Assembly: GCA_013289715.1 (NCBI GenBank)
Contig: JABCZJ010000007.1
Coordinates: 62,001 to 126,000 of the forward strand
Length of the DNA: 64,000 nt
Direction of reading: 5' to 3'
Source of the DNA: Acidobacteriota bacterium
Lineage (GTDB): Bacteria; Acidobacteriota; Terriglobia; Acidiferrales; UBA7541
The notes under the pieces: model-generated
What the model was told of the DNA's origin: nothing
The model's database searches: none
What the model saw: only the letters and a program-made list of their open reading frames with translations
Shown: positions 16,248 through 25,044 of the stretch, piece by piece
How the letters are laid out: each line of letters opens with the position of its first letter
How positions within the stretch are numbered: the stretch's first letter is position 1
Program-made: the position numbers and the translations under genes

Positions 16248-16863
16248 TTTTCACCTCGGAGGAATTGAAAGCAGAAAATGGAAAAGCGAAATTGGAAAAG
16301 GGAAATGCGCTGGCCGCGCGCGACTTAGCGCGAGGGTGGCTCCGAATAGGCATTTCGCAAGGGGATAAAACAGACGTGCAATCCGACATGTAAAGCGAGG
16401 CGAACATCATCACGGCGCCGCCCCCCGGCGGCTGCGCGCATGACCCTGCGGAAAACCGGATGCTAGCACAGGGGCGAGCGGGGATACAACGGGCGGGTGG
16501 AAGCTCGTCGTAGCGATATGCTGACGGGGAATTGCGTCGCGGGTTGTAATCGCGAAAAACACGACAAAAACTAGCGATTGATTTTGGGTGGGGTGGCGGG
16601 GGTGGTGGTCTGAGTTTGTACCAGAACAAGCATGTTGCGTCCTGCGGAGGCTTGAAGAGTGCCCCGACTGCCGTTAACACACGGTGAATTTTAGCGCTAT
16701 TCGTAGTTGCACGGGCGATGGTGCGTTAGGATTCATCTTAGAGCGCGGGAGCTCGCTGCCGCACTCGATGGAGCGCGGCTTGCCACTGGCGCCTTCGGTA
16801 GGGCCGTTGCGCGTAGTCGCCGAGCTACCGATTCAACCGCAGGAACCCGCATATTCCGGCGCG
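16248..16863. other. 616-base intergenic region, no gene seen
   Basis: This stretch separates two minus-strand genes and should include the promoter of the EF-G-like gene. It has G-rich tracts (for example near 16590-16615) but no consistent open frame with good codon bias, no RNA gene and no family repeat that I can identify. Confidence 0.4.
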
Positions 16864-17514
16864 CTACTTACTTTCCAGTTTGGTGTCGCGTAGCTTCCAG
16901 GCGTCGCGCGGGATTCGGTCCATGCGGAAGAGGTCCGACGTTCGTGCGTACCAGCCGGCGCCGTGCATGCGGCCGATCAGTTTCAGCTGCGGCGTGTCGA
17001 TGTGATGTTTCACTGGATCGATGACTGCCTCGTCGCGTACGTGCATCGCTAGTATCCGACCCAGCACCAGCCCACTCTCCTTTCCTAACTCCACGATCTG
17101 CATCAACTCGCACTCCATCGAAACAGGGCTATCGGCAATGCGCGGGGGTTTCACGTGCACGCTCGCAACGGTCGCAAGGCCTGCCTCGTGCGGCTCGCTT
17201 ACCCCGCGTTCGAACTCGATCGCCGTGATGTTCATCCGTTCGCGAACTTCCTCCGACACCAGGTTCACCACAAACTGCCCCGTGTCGCGAATATTCCGCC
17301 GCGTATCCTTCGGCCGCCCCGCATCGTGACTCCCAATTCCAATTCCCACCACCGGAGGATCCCCCGCAAATCCATTGAAAAAAGAAAATGGCGCTGCATT
17401 CAACTGCCCCTGCAAATCCTGCGTTACAATCCACGCAATTGGACGCGGAACGATTGTGGACACCATCAGTTTGTAGCGCTCTCGCGCGGGGATGGTGGCG
17501 AAGTCGAACAGCAT
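16864..17514 (-). CDS. Flavin reductase-like FMN-binding split-barrel protein
   Basis: The 216-residue protein begins MLFDFATIPARERYKLMVST and contains IVPRPIAWIVT, APFSFFNGFAGDPPVVGIGI and DTGQFVVNLVSEEV. This pattern belongs to the flavoredoxin/flavin reductase-like domain family, which binds FMN and either supplies reduced flavin or transfers electrons. An upstream extension of 42 codons is possible but the chosen ATG has GGGAGG eight bases before it and starts at the conserved domain. No partner monooxygenase is adjacent. Confidence 0.87.
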   Translation of the reverse strand: MLFDFATIPARERYKLMVSTIVPRPIAWIVTQDLQGQLNAAPFSFFNGFAGDPPVVGIGIGSHDAGRPKDTRRNIRDTGQFVVNLVSEEVRERMNITAIEFERGVSEPHEAGLATVASVHVKPPRIADSPVSMECELMQIVELGKESGLVLGRILAMHVRDEAVIDPVKHHIDTPQLKLIGRMHGAGWYARTSDLFRMDRIPRDAWKLRDTKLESK

Positions 17515-17674
17515 AGTAAGTCCTCCCAGGTAAGCAGCCGGCTGAGAGAAAGCCTGCCAACTGAATTGGACTCCTCCAGCTTGCCCCACGATTCTAAGAA
17601 CGCAGATTCGACGTAAAGCGATACGCGCGACGCCTGCCACAGCAACAAGCGCCTGGCAGGGCCAACGACCCTAT

Positions 17675-18334
17675 TCAAGGTTTTTCCGAATTCCAGAGCT
17701 TGAAAGTTTTCTGCATGTTGGGATCGGTGAAGAGCGCGAAGCACGCGTCGCGCTCGATGGGCCCATCTACGATGCAGGTCATGTCCGAGCGCTTTACGAG
17801 CTCGGTAGCGGGAATCTGAATTTGATGGCCGAAGCGCGCGGCGTCAGCGATTGTGGCGCCGTAGACGACGCGATCCATGCGCGCCCACAACGCGCAGGCC
17901 ATGCACATCGGGCAAGGCTCGCACGTGGTGTAGAGCGTGTAGCCGCGAAGGGAAGGCGACTTGAGTTCGGCGCAAGCGAGGCGAATGGTGCGGACTTCGG
18001 CGTGCGCGCTGGGATCGTGTTCTTCTCCGACGGCATTCGTCGCACGCATGAGGCGCTCGCCGGTTGCGGTGTGCACGATCTCCGCGCCGAAGGGCACTGG
18101 ATGCGGCGTCTGCAAAGTCTGCCCGGTCCAGGCAGCGAGGGCGCGCATGCGTGCGGCATCGAACTCTCCGTCTGCCGAGCTTGCGAGGACTTTCGGCGCG
18201 AGCGGGACAGCCGCAGCTGCTTGCGCGGCCTGCGCCCCGCGGAGCATCGAAGTCGAAGCGGCAGCGAGCGAAACCGTACGTAGAAAATGTCGCCGCGACG
18301 CCACGGATGGAATTGCAATTTCGGAATGACGCAT
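17675..18334 (-). CDS. Tat-exported cytidine/guanine deaminase-family protein
   Basis: The 219-residue protein combines a twin-arginine signal (SRRHFLRTVSLAAAS, residues 13-27, cleavage probably after AQA) with a zinc-dependent nucleoside/base deaminase domain. The zinc ligands are H111 in HAEV, with the proton-shuttling Glu E113, and C141 and C144 in CEPCPMC. The body resembles guanine deaminase and tRNA adenosine deaminase-like proteins. Those are normally cytosolic; export through the Tat system, folded with its zinc, would place deamination in the periplasm. The substrate is not known. It lies 160 bases upstream of the flavin reductase-like gene on the same strand. Confidence 0.85.
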   Translation of the reverse strand: MRHSEIAIPSVASRRHFLRTVSLAAASTSMLRGAQAAQAAAAVPLAPKVLASSADGEFDAARMRALAAWTGQTLQTPHPVPFGAEIVHTATGERLMRATNAVGEEHDPSAHAEVRTIRLACAELKSPSLRGYTLYTTCEPCPMCMACALWARMDRVVYGATIADAARFGHQIQIPATELVKRSDMTCIVDGPIERDACFALFTDPNMQKTFKLWNSEKP

Positions 18335-18696
18335 CGAGTTACTCCTTCAAAGAGTTCGTGCAAGCGAGTTGCGCGTGTTGCGTGCGTTGGCGCAATTCAA
18401 ATTCAAAGGCGCCCAGCTAAAGCTGGCCGCTACAAAGGCAAATCTAGAGCGGGCGCGGCTGGCTGCGCACAAGCTCCGGCCTTCAATAATCGAAGGGCGG
18501 AGCGCCCTCGCCTGTATTATCGTCCGCATCGAACGGAAAATGACAAGCTGGCGAAAAGATGTGCCGCACGCACGCTATCCGCGCGTGTATTGTGGTTCCG
18601 GCGAAACGGAAAATGATGAGCCGACATAGCGGGGGGACGCCCGGCTCGGGGGCATCGCCGCCACGGGGCCAGCGGCTGTAGACCGGGAGGTCTCTG
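18335..18696. other. 362-base gap with a family 1 hairpin
   Basis: This divergent region holds a family 1 repeat at 18413-18437 and the GGGAGGT ribosome site for the gene at 18697. I see no other gene or RNA. Confidence 0.4.
18413..18437 (+). repeat. Hairpin repeat ending in CCGCTACAAA (family 1)
   Basis: CCAGCT and AGCTGG pair around AA and are followed by CCGCTACAAAG, the family signature. It is one of several similar intergenic hairpins in the window. Confidence 0.5.
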
Positions 18697-19362
18697 ATGG
18701 GAAAGTGGGTCGTGGCGGCGGTTGTGCTTATCGTGCTCGCCGCGGGGCTAGGAGGGTGGAATTGGCGGAACTCTCCAATGCGAGAGATGGAGCGTTCGCA
18801 GCAAGCCGCTGCCAGCGCGAAGAGTTGGCATTATCACAGCGTGCACTATTTTCCTGCTTCTGCTCCGGAGACCTTCGATATCGATACGTTTTGCCCCGCC
18901 TTTCAACACACGATTCGCCGAGCCACGGATCAGAACGGTAACCCTAGGGTTCTGGACTCGATCATTTACTTTGCACGGTCGTATGGGCGTGTGGACCGAC
19001 AGTGGGTTTTGGGCCGGGGCAACGGGCAAGGTTCTCTGCCCATATTTGAATGCGACAAGGGTTCTTTGGGGTCAGACGACAACTCGCTGCCGTACGAGGC
19101 GATCATTGCCGATGGTAGTGTGCGGCGCGGTGGGGTGCGGAGCATCGCAGGCGAGTCTTGCCGCGATTATGAAATTGCGGTTGCGACGCCGCACGATCCG
19201 TCGGAAAAGGAATTTCGATTTTCCATGTGCGTTGACGAACAGGACCATCTGCCGCGCGAGACGCGCCGCACGGCGCCGGGGGTCAGCGAGGAAGGCGTCA
19301 GCGATTACTCACAATGGAATGCGTTCAGCGAACCGCAGCTCCCCGCGGATTTTCCGCGCTAG
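18697..19362 (+). CDS. Hypothetical membrane-anchored protein
   Basis: The 221-residue protein starts with one transmembrane or signal-anchor helix (VVAAVVLIVLAAGLGGWNW) and has an otherwise polar, probably extracytoplasmic domain. Visible features include KSWHYHSVHYFPASAPETFDI, paired Cys residues (TFCPAF, FECDKG, ESCRDYE, FSMCVDE) that could form disulfides, and an Asp/Glu-rich C terminus. I do not recognise a family; the SWHY...FD.DTFCP pattern suggests a lipoprotein-LolA-like sheet but this is only a guess. GGGAGGT lies six bases before the ATG. Confidence 0.7.
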   Translation: MGKWVVAAVVLIVLAAGLGGWNWRNSPMREMERSQQAAASAKSWHYHSVHYFPASAPETFDIDTFCPAFQHTIRRATDQNGNPRVLDSIIYFARSYGRVDRQWVLGRGNGQGSLPIFECDKGSLGSDDNSLPYEAIIADGSVRRGGVRSIAGESCRDYEIAVATPHDPSEKEFRFSMCVDEQDHLPRETRRTAPGVSEEGVSDYSQWNAFSEPQLPADFPR

Positions 19363-19401
19363 CGGCGGAACATGGTTGCGCGGTGGGTGCGGCGGATCGG
19401 G

Positions 19402-19959
19402 CTAGGCGTGTCGTGATTCCGTGTTGTCGCGCCAGGGAGTGAGGCGCGGAATCCAGCGCGGAACGTTGGCGCGGAACCTATCGTATTCAGCGCCAAAAGA
19501 TTTTCGCAGCCTGGGCTCCTCGTATGTGCGTACGAACAAGTGCGCGACGAGCCAGGCGAACAGCGCGTACTCGAAGACGCGAATGTCGCCGAACAGCAGC
19601 GCTTGGCCGAGTATCACTGCGACGACCGCGACGTACATCGGATTGCGAACGTAACGATAAAAGCCCTTAATCACCAGGTGCAGCGTGGGGAAAACGGGCG
19701 CGGGCGTGCCCAACCCTTGCAGCGCGAAACGGGCGAAGGAATCGACGACGACGCAGGCGCCGGCGGCGATGAGCACGACTCCGATTACGCGCAACGGCGC
19801 GTAGCCCGCGAACGGCGCGCGAAATTGCCAGTGGGAAATCCACCAGGGCACCAGACCTGCGACGCAGCCGGGAGCGAGAATCAGAAACAGCGCGGTTCCC
19901 AGAAGCGCGAGGTTGCGGCGGATGGGATCGTGCGATGGCGACGGGGGTTCAGGGGTCAT
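19402..19959 (-). CDS. ICMT-family membrane methyltransferase (second copy)
   Basis: The 185-residue protein has hydrophobic helices (NLALLGTALFLILAPGCVAGLVPWWI; YAPLRVIGVVLIAAGACVVVD; VAVVAVILGQALLFG; YALFAWLVAHLFV). The methyltransferase signature GFYRYVRNPMYVAVVA is followed by YEEPRLRKSFGAEYDRFRANVPRWIPRL. It belongs to the same superfamily as the gene at 12551 but is clearly divergent from it. The frame is open far upstream, but that part is not protein-like and overlaps the divergent DUF1697 gene, so the ATG before MTPEPPSPSHDPIRRN was chosen. Substrate unknown. Confidence 0.82.
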   Translation of the reverse strand: MTPEPPSPSHDPIRRNLALLGTALFLILAPGCVAGLVPWWISHWQFRAPFAGYAPLRVIGVVLIAAGACVVVDSFARFALQGLGTPAPVFPTLHLVIKGFYRYVRNPMYVAVVAVILGQALLFGDIRVFEYALFAWLVAHLFVRTYEEPRLRKSFGAEYDRFRANVPRWIPRLTPWRDNTESRHA

Positions 19960-20041
19960 GGCAATTGCGCGGCCAGCCTGCCACATTTTAGCAGCAGCGC
20001 GTAATTCACAGATGGAAACTTGCGTTATACTGCGCGGCACG

Positions 20042-20599
20042 ATGAGCGTGATTATCTCCATGCTGCGCGGCGTGAACGTGGGCGGGCACAACAAGATCAA
20101 GATGGACGAATTGCGCGCGGTGTACCAGTCGCTGGGATTTCGCGATGCGCAGACGTTCATCCAAAGCGGCAACGTGGTGTGCCGCGCGGACAAGCGGGAT
20201 CTGGCGGCCGTCGGCGCGCGGATCGAGAAGGGGATCGAGCGGAATTTTGGATTTCGTCCGAGTGTGATCGTGCGCACCGCGCCGGAATTGCGCGAGGTGA
20301 TTGTGCGCAATCCGTTCGCGAAGCGGTCAGGTATTGATGCGAGCAGATTGCTGGTGGCGTTTCTCGCGAGCAGTCCTGCGGCGGACGCGCTCGACAAGGT
20401 TTTGAAGATCAAGTGCGCGCCGCAAGAATTGCGCGTGAGCGGCCGCGAGCTTTTCATTTATTTTCCGAATGGCATGGCGCGGCCGACCTTGCCGATGGCG
20501 ACGGTGGAGCGGACGTTGAAGATTGCGTCGACGGGGAGAAATTGGAATACGGTGCGGAAATTGCTGGAGATGGCGGAGGAATTGGAGGCGGCGGGGTAG
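20042..20599 (+). CDS. DUF1697 family protein
   Basis: The 185-residue protein shows the DUF1697 hallmarks MLRGVNVGGHNKIKMDELR, LGFRDAQTFIQSGNVV, a middle NPFAKRSGIDASRLLVAFL segment and a C-terminal STGRNWNTVRKLLEM. The family is widespread and small, with a ferredoxin-like fold and no assigned biochemical role. The start chosen is the ATG that begins this conserved domain; a longer frame upstream is not protein-like. It is divergent from the ICMT-like gene with 82 bases between the starts, and ends just before a family 1 hairpin. Confidence 0.88.
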   Translation: MSVIISMLRGVNVGGHNKIKMDELRAVYQSLGFRDAQTFIQSGNVVCRADKRDLAAVGARIEKGIERNFGFRPSVIVRTAPELREVIVRNPFAKRSGIDASRLLVAFLASSPAADALDKVLKIKCAPQELRVSGRELFIYFPNGMARPTLPMATVERTLKIASTGRNWNTVRKLLEMAEELEAAG

Positions 20600-20665
20600 G
20601 GGAGGCAGGGAAGCAAGGAAGCAGGCAGACGCTGGAGCAGAGAGCGGAGAAACCGAAAAGCGTGC

Positions 20666-20706
20666 CCGCTTCGTCCCGCAAAGGCCGGGACGAAGCGGCC
20701 GCTACA
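20666..20706 (+). repeat. Perfect 13-bp hairpin ending in CCGCTACA (family 1)
   Basis: CCGCTTCGTCCCG (20666-20678) is perfectly complementary to 20686-20698 across a 7-base loop and is followed by GCCGCTACAG-type sequence. It sits between convergent genes (DUF1697 and DinB), so it may also act as a bidirectional transcription barrier. Confidence 0.6.
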
Positions 20707-20726
20707 GATGCAAGTCAAGACCGGGC

Positions 20727-21236
20727 TTACATTTTGCCTTCGTCGGCGGAGGGGCCGTAGACGCTGGGCACCGGGACATTGTTCATGCGGAGATAGACGC
20801 CGAGTTGCGCGCGGTGATGGATCACGTGATTCATGACGAAGCTGCGCAGGAAGGCGATGCGGGGCATGACCATGATGGTTTGGCCGCCGCCGAGAAGCTT
20901 CCAGTTCTTCAGCAGATGTTCATCGCTGGCACCGCTCAGCGCGGCGCGCGCTTCGGTGACTTTTTTGTCGAATGTGTCGAGCAGTTGCTGGCGCGAAATC
21001 ATCACCAGCGGCTGCATCGGCGGCGCGCCCACCGGACGAAAATCCAATTCATCTTGATTAATGATGGTCGCGCCCCAGCCGGAAAGTTCGGCGAGGTGGC
21101 CGGCGAGGCGTCCCATCTTCATGGATTTCTCGTGTGGGGCCCAGTCGGGTTTGCCTTCGGGGACGCGTTCGAGAGTTTGGCGGGTGCTGATCATTTCGTG
21201 GTCGAATTCGGCAAGCAGTGCATCGCGTATGGCCAT
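20727..21236 (-). CDS. DinB-family protein (damage-inducible four-helix fold)
   Basis: The 169-residue protein has the DinB/YfiT metal-binding four-helix-bundle pattern: an N-terminal helix with LLAEFDHEMISTRQTLERVP, the middle MGRLAGHLAELSGW histidine and the C-terminal FVMNHVIHHRAQLGVYLRM double histidine. The three His residues usually bind a divalent metal. Members act as thiol-dependent S-transferases or are uncharacterised. AAGGAG lies six bases before the chosen ATG, so the 42-codon upstream extension is rejected. Confidence 0.88.
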   Translation of the reverse strand: MAIRDALLAEFDHEMISTRQTLERVPEGKPDWAPHEKSMKMGRLAGHLAELSGWGATIINQDELDFRPVGAPPMQPLVMISRQQLLDTFDKKVTEARAALSGASDEHLLKNWKLLGGGQTIMVMPRIAFLRSFVMNHVIHHRAQLGVYLRMNNVPVPSVYGPSADEGKM

Positions 21237-21437
21237 GGCTTTCTCCTTAAGTTCGATTCGTTTTAGCACAGATTGCCCCGCGGGATTGGATGAGCGAAAC
21301 AGCGGAAGGATGCGGCGGAACGCGGCAGCGGTTTGCGAATTGTGGGGACACGGCGGGGTCAATCCAGCAGGTTGCGGCTACAGCGTAAACAGGAGGGCAC
21401 CGGGAGGTCAAGGAAAAAAGCTAGGTTGGGGACGAGG

Positions 21438-22397
21438 CTACGGGGCGATGCGGAATTTGCCGGATTCTTCTATGTAGCCGTAGGCCATGCGGGGGGTGTT
21501 GAAGGCGGCGGCGGGGCGGCCTTGGCGATCGAGGAGGATTAGGCCGCCGGTGGTGTGGACGCGATGGGCGAGTTTGCGGATGCAGGCGTCGGCTACGGCT
21601 TGCGCCAGCGAAAGCGGGCCGGCCTTTTTGCGATGCGAGAGCAGGACGCGCTGGTCGTGCAGGAGATCGGTGGCCATCTTGGCCATTACAATTTTCATTA
21701 TCCCTTCGCCGTGGCCGGTGCAGGAGACGCCGCCGGATTCAGCGTCGGCATAGCAGCCGCAGCCGATCAGAGGGGAATCGCCGACGCGGCCGGGGAGTTT
21801 ACAGCAGGTGCCGCCTGTGGAAGTTCCGGCGAAGAGATGGCCTTGGTCATCGAGAGCGACAGCGCCTACGGTACCGGATTCGTGGCCGAGATGATGTTCG
21901 GCGGCGTGGGAATCGCTGAGGCAGCGGCGCCAGGCGATGCGTTCGCGTTCGTGGATCAAATCTTCGGGCGGACAGAGTGCGATGCCGTGTTCTTCGGCGA
22001 ATTTTTCCGCGCCGTCCGCGACGAGCATCATGTGTTCGCTGTGTTCGAGCACGCTGCGCGCGAGGCGGATCGGATTGTGGATGTGCTCTACGGCGGCGAC
22101 TGCTCCGGCTTTGAGCGTGCGGCCGTCCATGAGGATGGCGTCGAGCTGGACGTGGCCTTCGGTATTCAGGTGTGAACCGAAGCCTGCGTCGAACGTGGGA
22201 TCGTCTTCCAGGATTACGATGGTGGATTCTACGGCGTCAATCGCAGCGCCGCCGCTGGAGAGAATTTTCCATCCGGCTTCGAGAGCGCGTTGGATGCCGG
22301 CGCGGCAGTCTGCGACGGATTCGTCGGGGATGTTCCAGGCGCCGCCGTGGATGATCAGGGAAGGTTTCAAGGGCTCGCGAAATTGTTCGCAAGCCAT
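21438..22397 (-). CDS. Isoaspartyl peptidase / plant-type L-asparaginase (Ntn hydrolase)
   Basis: The 319-residue proenzyme cleaves itself before T176 in HESGTVGAVALD, which becomes the N-terminal nucleophile. It then hydrolyses isoaspartyl dipeptides and asparagine. The N-terminal IIHGGAWNIP, the DAGFGS.LN motif and GTSTGG after the nucleophile fit the family, and the size is typical. It lies about 40 bases downstream of the ActP gene on the same strand but a hairpin separates them, so co-transcription is uncertain. Confidence 0.93.
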   Translation of the reverse strand: MACEQFREPLKPSLIIHGGAWNIPDESVADCRAGIQRALEAGWKILSSGGAAIDAVESTIVILEDDPTFDAGFGSHLNTEGHVQLDAILMDGRTLKAGAVAAVEHIHNPIRLARSVLEHSEHMMLVADGAEKFAEEHGIALCPPEDLIHERERIAWRRCLSDSHAAEHHLGHESGTVGAVALDDQGHLFAGTSTGGTCCKLPGRVGDSPLIGCGCYADAESGGVSCTGHGEGIMKIVMAKMATDLLHDQRVLLSHRKKAGPLSLAQAVADACIRKLAHRVHTTGGLILLDRQGRPAAAFNTPRMAYGYIEESGKFRIAP

Positions 22398-22464
22398 GAT
22401 AACGCAGGGAGCGGCGCGAGCGACGGGGAAGGCGGGGCGCGTGTGCGGATTATCAACTGGCGGG

Positions 22465-22489
22465 GGCGGTTCGCCAACCGCCTCTACAA
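22465..22489 (+). repeat. GGCGGTT hairpin ending in CTCTACAAA (family 1)
   Basis: GGCGGTT (22465-22471) and AACCGCC (22476-22482) pair perfectly around a 4-base loop, followed by TCTACAAA. It begins a few bases after the ActP stop codon, so it could also serve as that gene's terminator. Confidence 0.5.
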
Positions 22490-22492
22490 ACC

Positions 22493-24103
22493 CTAGTGGG
22501 CGACGGCTTTTTCGGCACCTAGGCCGGTGTTGGCGCGGACTTGGAGTTCGGCGAATTTTTCTTCGCCGGCGGGGTCGCGTTTACTTAGCAGCGTGCCGAG
22601 AATTGCGCCGATGAATCCGAGCGGGATACTTAGGATGCCGGGATTTTCGAGCGGGAAGATGGGGGCGTGCTGGATGATGTGACGCGCGGCGGGGGCAACC
22701 GTTGGAGCGTCAACCGTCATGATGCTGGGGCCGAGGAAAATCAGGACGATCGAAGCGAGCAGGCCGGTGGCGAGTCCTGCTACTGCGCCGGCGGTGTTGA
22801 AACGCTTCCAGAAGATCGAGAACAGGATCACTGGAAGATTCGCGGAAGCGGCGACGGCGAAAGCTAGTGCGACGAGGAACGCAACGTTGGCCGTGGGGCC
22901 CAGGACGATCGCGATGGCGATGGAAATCGCGCCGACTACAAATGCGGCGATGCGCGCGATGCGGCGTTCTTCACCGGGATTGTGTTCCTGGCCGTGGCGG
23001 ATGATGTTGGTCCAGACGTCGTGCGCGAAAGATGTGGAGGCGCTGATGGTGAGACCGGCGACGACGGCGAGAATGGTGGCGAAGGCGATCGCGGAAATGA
23101 AGGCGAAGAAAATGGGCCCCCCGAGCGCGTTCGCAAGCAGCGGCGCGCTCATATTGTTGCCGCCATTTTTTGCGATGAAGTCGCGGCCCACGATGGTGGC
23201 GGCGCCCCAGCCGAGAAAAGTGGTGAGGATGTAGAAGATGCCAATGATCCACATGGCCCAGACCACGGAGAAGCGCGCGGTCTTGGCGTCGGGCACGGTG
23301 TAGAAGCGCACGAGAATGTGCGGCAATCCGGCAGTTCCGAAAATCAAGGCGATGCCGAGGGAGAGAAGGTCGAGCGCGCCGTAGGGGGGTTTATAGCGCA
23401 AACCCGGCGTGAGGAAATCTTTCACGACTTCGGTTCCGTCTGGCGCGTGGTAATGAACCTGGCTGACGGCGGTGAAAAAAGCGCCGAGGCTGAAGCCGAA
23501 ATGCGCGAGGACCATGAAACTGAGAAGAATCGTGCCGGAGATCAGCAGAATGGCTTTGATGATCTGCACCCAAGTGGTCGCGATCATGCCGCCAAAGACG
23601 ACGTAAACGATCATCAGGATTCCCACGCTGGTGACCGCGAGGCGGAAGCTGATGCCCGACCCTTTCAGCAGCAGGGCGACCAGCGCCCCGGCGCCCACCA
23701 TCTGCGCGATCATGTAGAACGTGCTGACGGTGATGGTGCTGAGCGAAGCCATGGCGCGAACCGGGCGAGGGTGCAGGCGGTAGGCGAGAACGTCTGCCAT
23801 GGTGTACTTGCCGGTGTTGCGCAGTGGCTCGGCGACGACGAGCAGGACGGTGAGGTAGGCGACTAGAAAACCGACGGAGTACATGAAGCCGTCGTAGCCG
23901 AAGAACGCGATGAGGCCGGCGATGCCGAGGAAGGATGCGGCGGACATGTAATCACCGGCGACGGCGACGCCATTCTGCCAGGCGCTGATGCGGCGGTTGG
24001 CCGCGAAATAGGAAGCGGAGGAGCCGGAGAGGCGCGAGGCCCATGCGGTGATGCCCAGAGTGATGGCGATGAACGCGAGAAAGAGAATGAGCGTGGTATT
24101 CAT
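22493..24103 (-). CDS. actP: Sodium:solute symporter, cation/acetate symporter (ActP-like)
   Basis: The 536-residue protein is an SSS-family transporter with about 13 predicted membrane helices. The segment [39 protein letters not shown] near the N terminus and [22 protein letters not shown] in the middle are typical of ActP, which takes up acetate and short monocarboxylates with Na+ or H+. The start is four bases past the stop of the DUF485 gene, and GAAGGG precedes its ATG. The DUF485-actP order is the one seen with E. coli yjcH-actP. No acetyl-CoA synthetase gene is present here. Confidence 0.93.
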   Translation of the reverse strand: MNTTLILFLAFIAITLGITAWASRLSGSSASYFAANRRISAWQNGVAVAGDYMSAASFLGIAGLIAFFGYDGFMYSVGFLVAYLTVLLVVAEPLRNTGKYTMADVLAYRLHPRPVRAMASLSTITVSTFYMIAQMVGAGALVALLLKGSGISFRLAVTSVGILMIVYVVFGGMIATTWVQIIKAILLISGTILLSFMVLAHFGFSLGAFFTAVSQVHYHAPDGTEVVKDFLTPGLRYKPPYGALDLLSLGIALIFGTAGLPHILVRFYTVPDAKTARFSVVWAMWIIGIFYILTTFLGWGAATIVGRDFIAKNGGNNMSAPLLANALGGPIFFAFISAIAFATILAVVAGLTISASTSFAHDVWTNIIRHGQEHNPGEERRIARIAAFVVGAISIAIAIVLGPTANVAFLVALAFAVAASANLPVILFSIFWKRFNTAGAVAGLATGLLASIVLIFLGPSIMTVDAPTVAPAARHIIQHAPIFPLENPGILSIPLGFIGAILGTLLSKRDPAGEEKFAELQVRANTGLGAEKAVAH

Positions 24104-24106
24104 CGG

Positions 24107-24466
24107 TTAGTTTCCCTTCGCTTCGAGATTGCCGAGATCCTTGATGACTGCGGCGGCTCGAGAATCGAATTCGCGCGCGGCGCGTACATACAGGTAGGCG
24201 ATAACCCAGGCGACGATGAATTGCGAAAGGGCGAAGAGGTAGGCGACGTTTACCGGGCCCCAGACTTTGCGTTGCATGAGCGCGGGGAAGTAGCCGACGG
24301 AAACGGGGAGCGCGAAGTAATAGAGGATGAAGAAAATAGTGGCGGGTAGGACGAAGGCTTTTTTGGCGGCGAGCAGCTTTTTGAAGTCGTCGGTTTGGGC
24401 TACGCGGTTCCAGATGGAGGCGTTTGAAGGAGGCGTGCGTGGGTCTGGGCTCGGTGGTGTGGGCAT
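24107..24466 (-). CDS. DUF485 membrane protein (YjcH-like)
   Basis: The 119-residue protein has two membrane helices (FVLPATIFFILYYFALPVSVGYF; NVAYLFALSQFIVAWVIAYLYV) and a C-terminal AAREFDSRAAAVIKDL tail, the DUF485 pattern. These proteins are encoded directly before ActP-type symporters and probably help them assemble or work. GAGGAG lies eight bases before the chosen ATG. It forms a tight two-gene operon with the symporter downstream. Confidence 0.88.
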   Translation of the reverse strand: MPTPPSPDPRTPPSNASIWNRVAQTDDFKKLLAAKKAFVLPATIFFILYYFALPVSVGYFPALMQRKVWGPVNVAYLFALSQFIVAWVIAYLYVRAAREFDSRAAAVIKDLGNLEAKGN

Positions 24467-24688
24467 TTTTTCTCCTCGCTCTGATTTCCGGGCGTGACGG
24501 CTGTTCGCGAATACCGTGCTGGCGATGGGTCCAGGAATTTCCGTGCTGCTGAGTGCCACTTATATCATGAACGCGGCGTGGGGCCGCAGGCCGCGGTGGA
24601 CCATATCTCAGGATTGTGAATGGCAGGTTAACGGATCCGAACTTGCGGGGCGGGCGGGGTGGGACTGTTTGGGAAGGCAAAGGATTTG

Positions 24689-25042
24689 TCACAGAGGCAC
24701 AGAGTCCCAGCGAGAGGCAGGCGAAGAGTGCACGTCAAAGGCGAAAAGGTGTAACGCAGAGGACGCGGAAGGCAGAGCGCGGAGGGCGCGGAGAAAAGCG
24801 AAGAGGGAGCCCAGGAGGAACGCGAAGCTTATGCCTAGTAGGAGGCCGACGGCGCCTTGGCGTTTGTGGGCGGCTTCTTTGGAGGGGAACAAGAGCGGGG
24901 CGGAATCGCGACTGTACAGGAGGGCGCGGAAGAATGCGATGTAGGCGACCATCCAGAATTTAATTTCGTGGCGCGATTGTCAGAGCAGGTCAATCCCGGC
25001 GCGGATTACCAGCAGGCCGGTGATACCGAGAAGCTTGGGCAC
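24689..25042 (-). pseudogene. Small membrane-protein frame interrupted by an in-frame TGA
   Basis: A GTG at 25042, three bases past the stop of the CDP-alcohol transferase gene and preceded by GGAGG, opens a frame reading VPKLLGITGLLVIRAGIDLL. A TGA at 24982-24980 then interrupts it. The same frame continues for over 50 protein-like residues (FWMVAYIAFFRALLYSRDS; VGLLLGISFAFLLGS) before running into a family 3 repeat. This looks like a decayed small membrane protein, or a 20-residue peptide followed by an unrelated frame. No homologue is recognised. Confidence 0.3.
24690..24806 (+). repeat. CACAGAGGCACAGAG / GCAGAGGACGCGG intergenic repeat (family 3)
   Basis: CACAGAGGCACAGAGTCCCAG and, about 70 bases on, AACGCAGAGGACGCGGAAGG and GCGGAGGGCGCGGAGAAAAG, are the longest example of this purine-rich family in the window. 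Confidence 0.55.
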
Positions 25043-25044
25043 GG

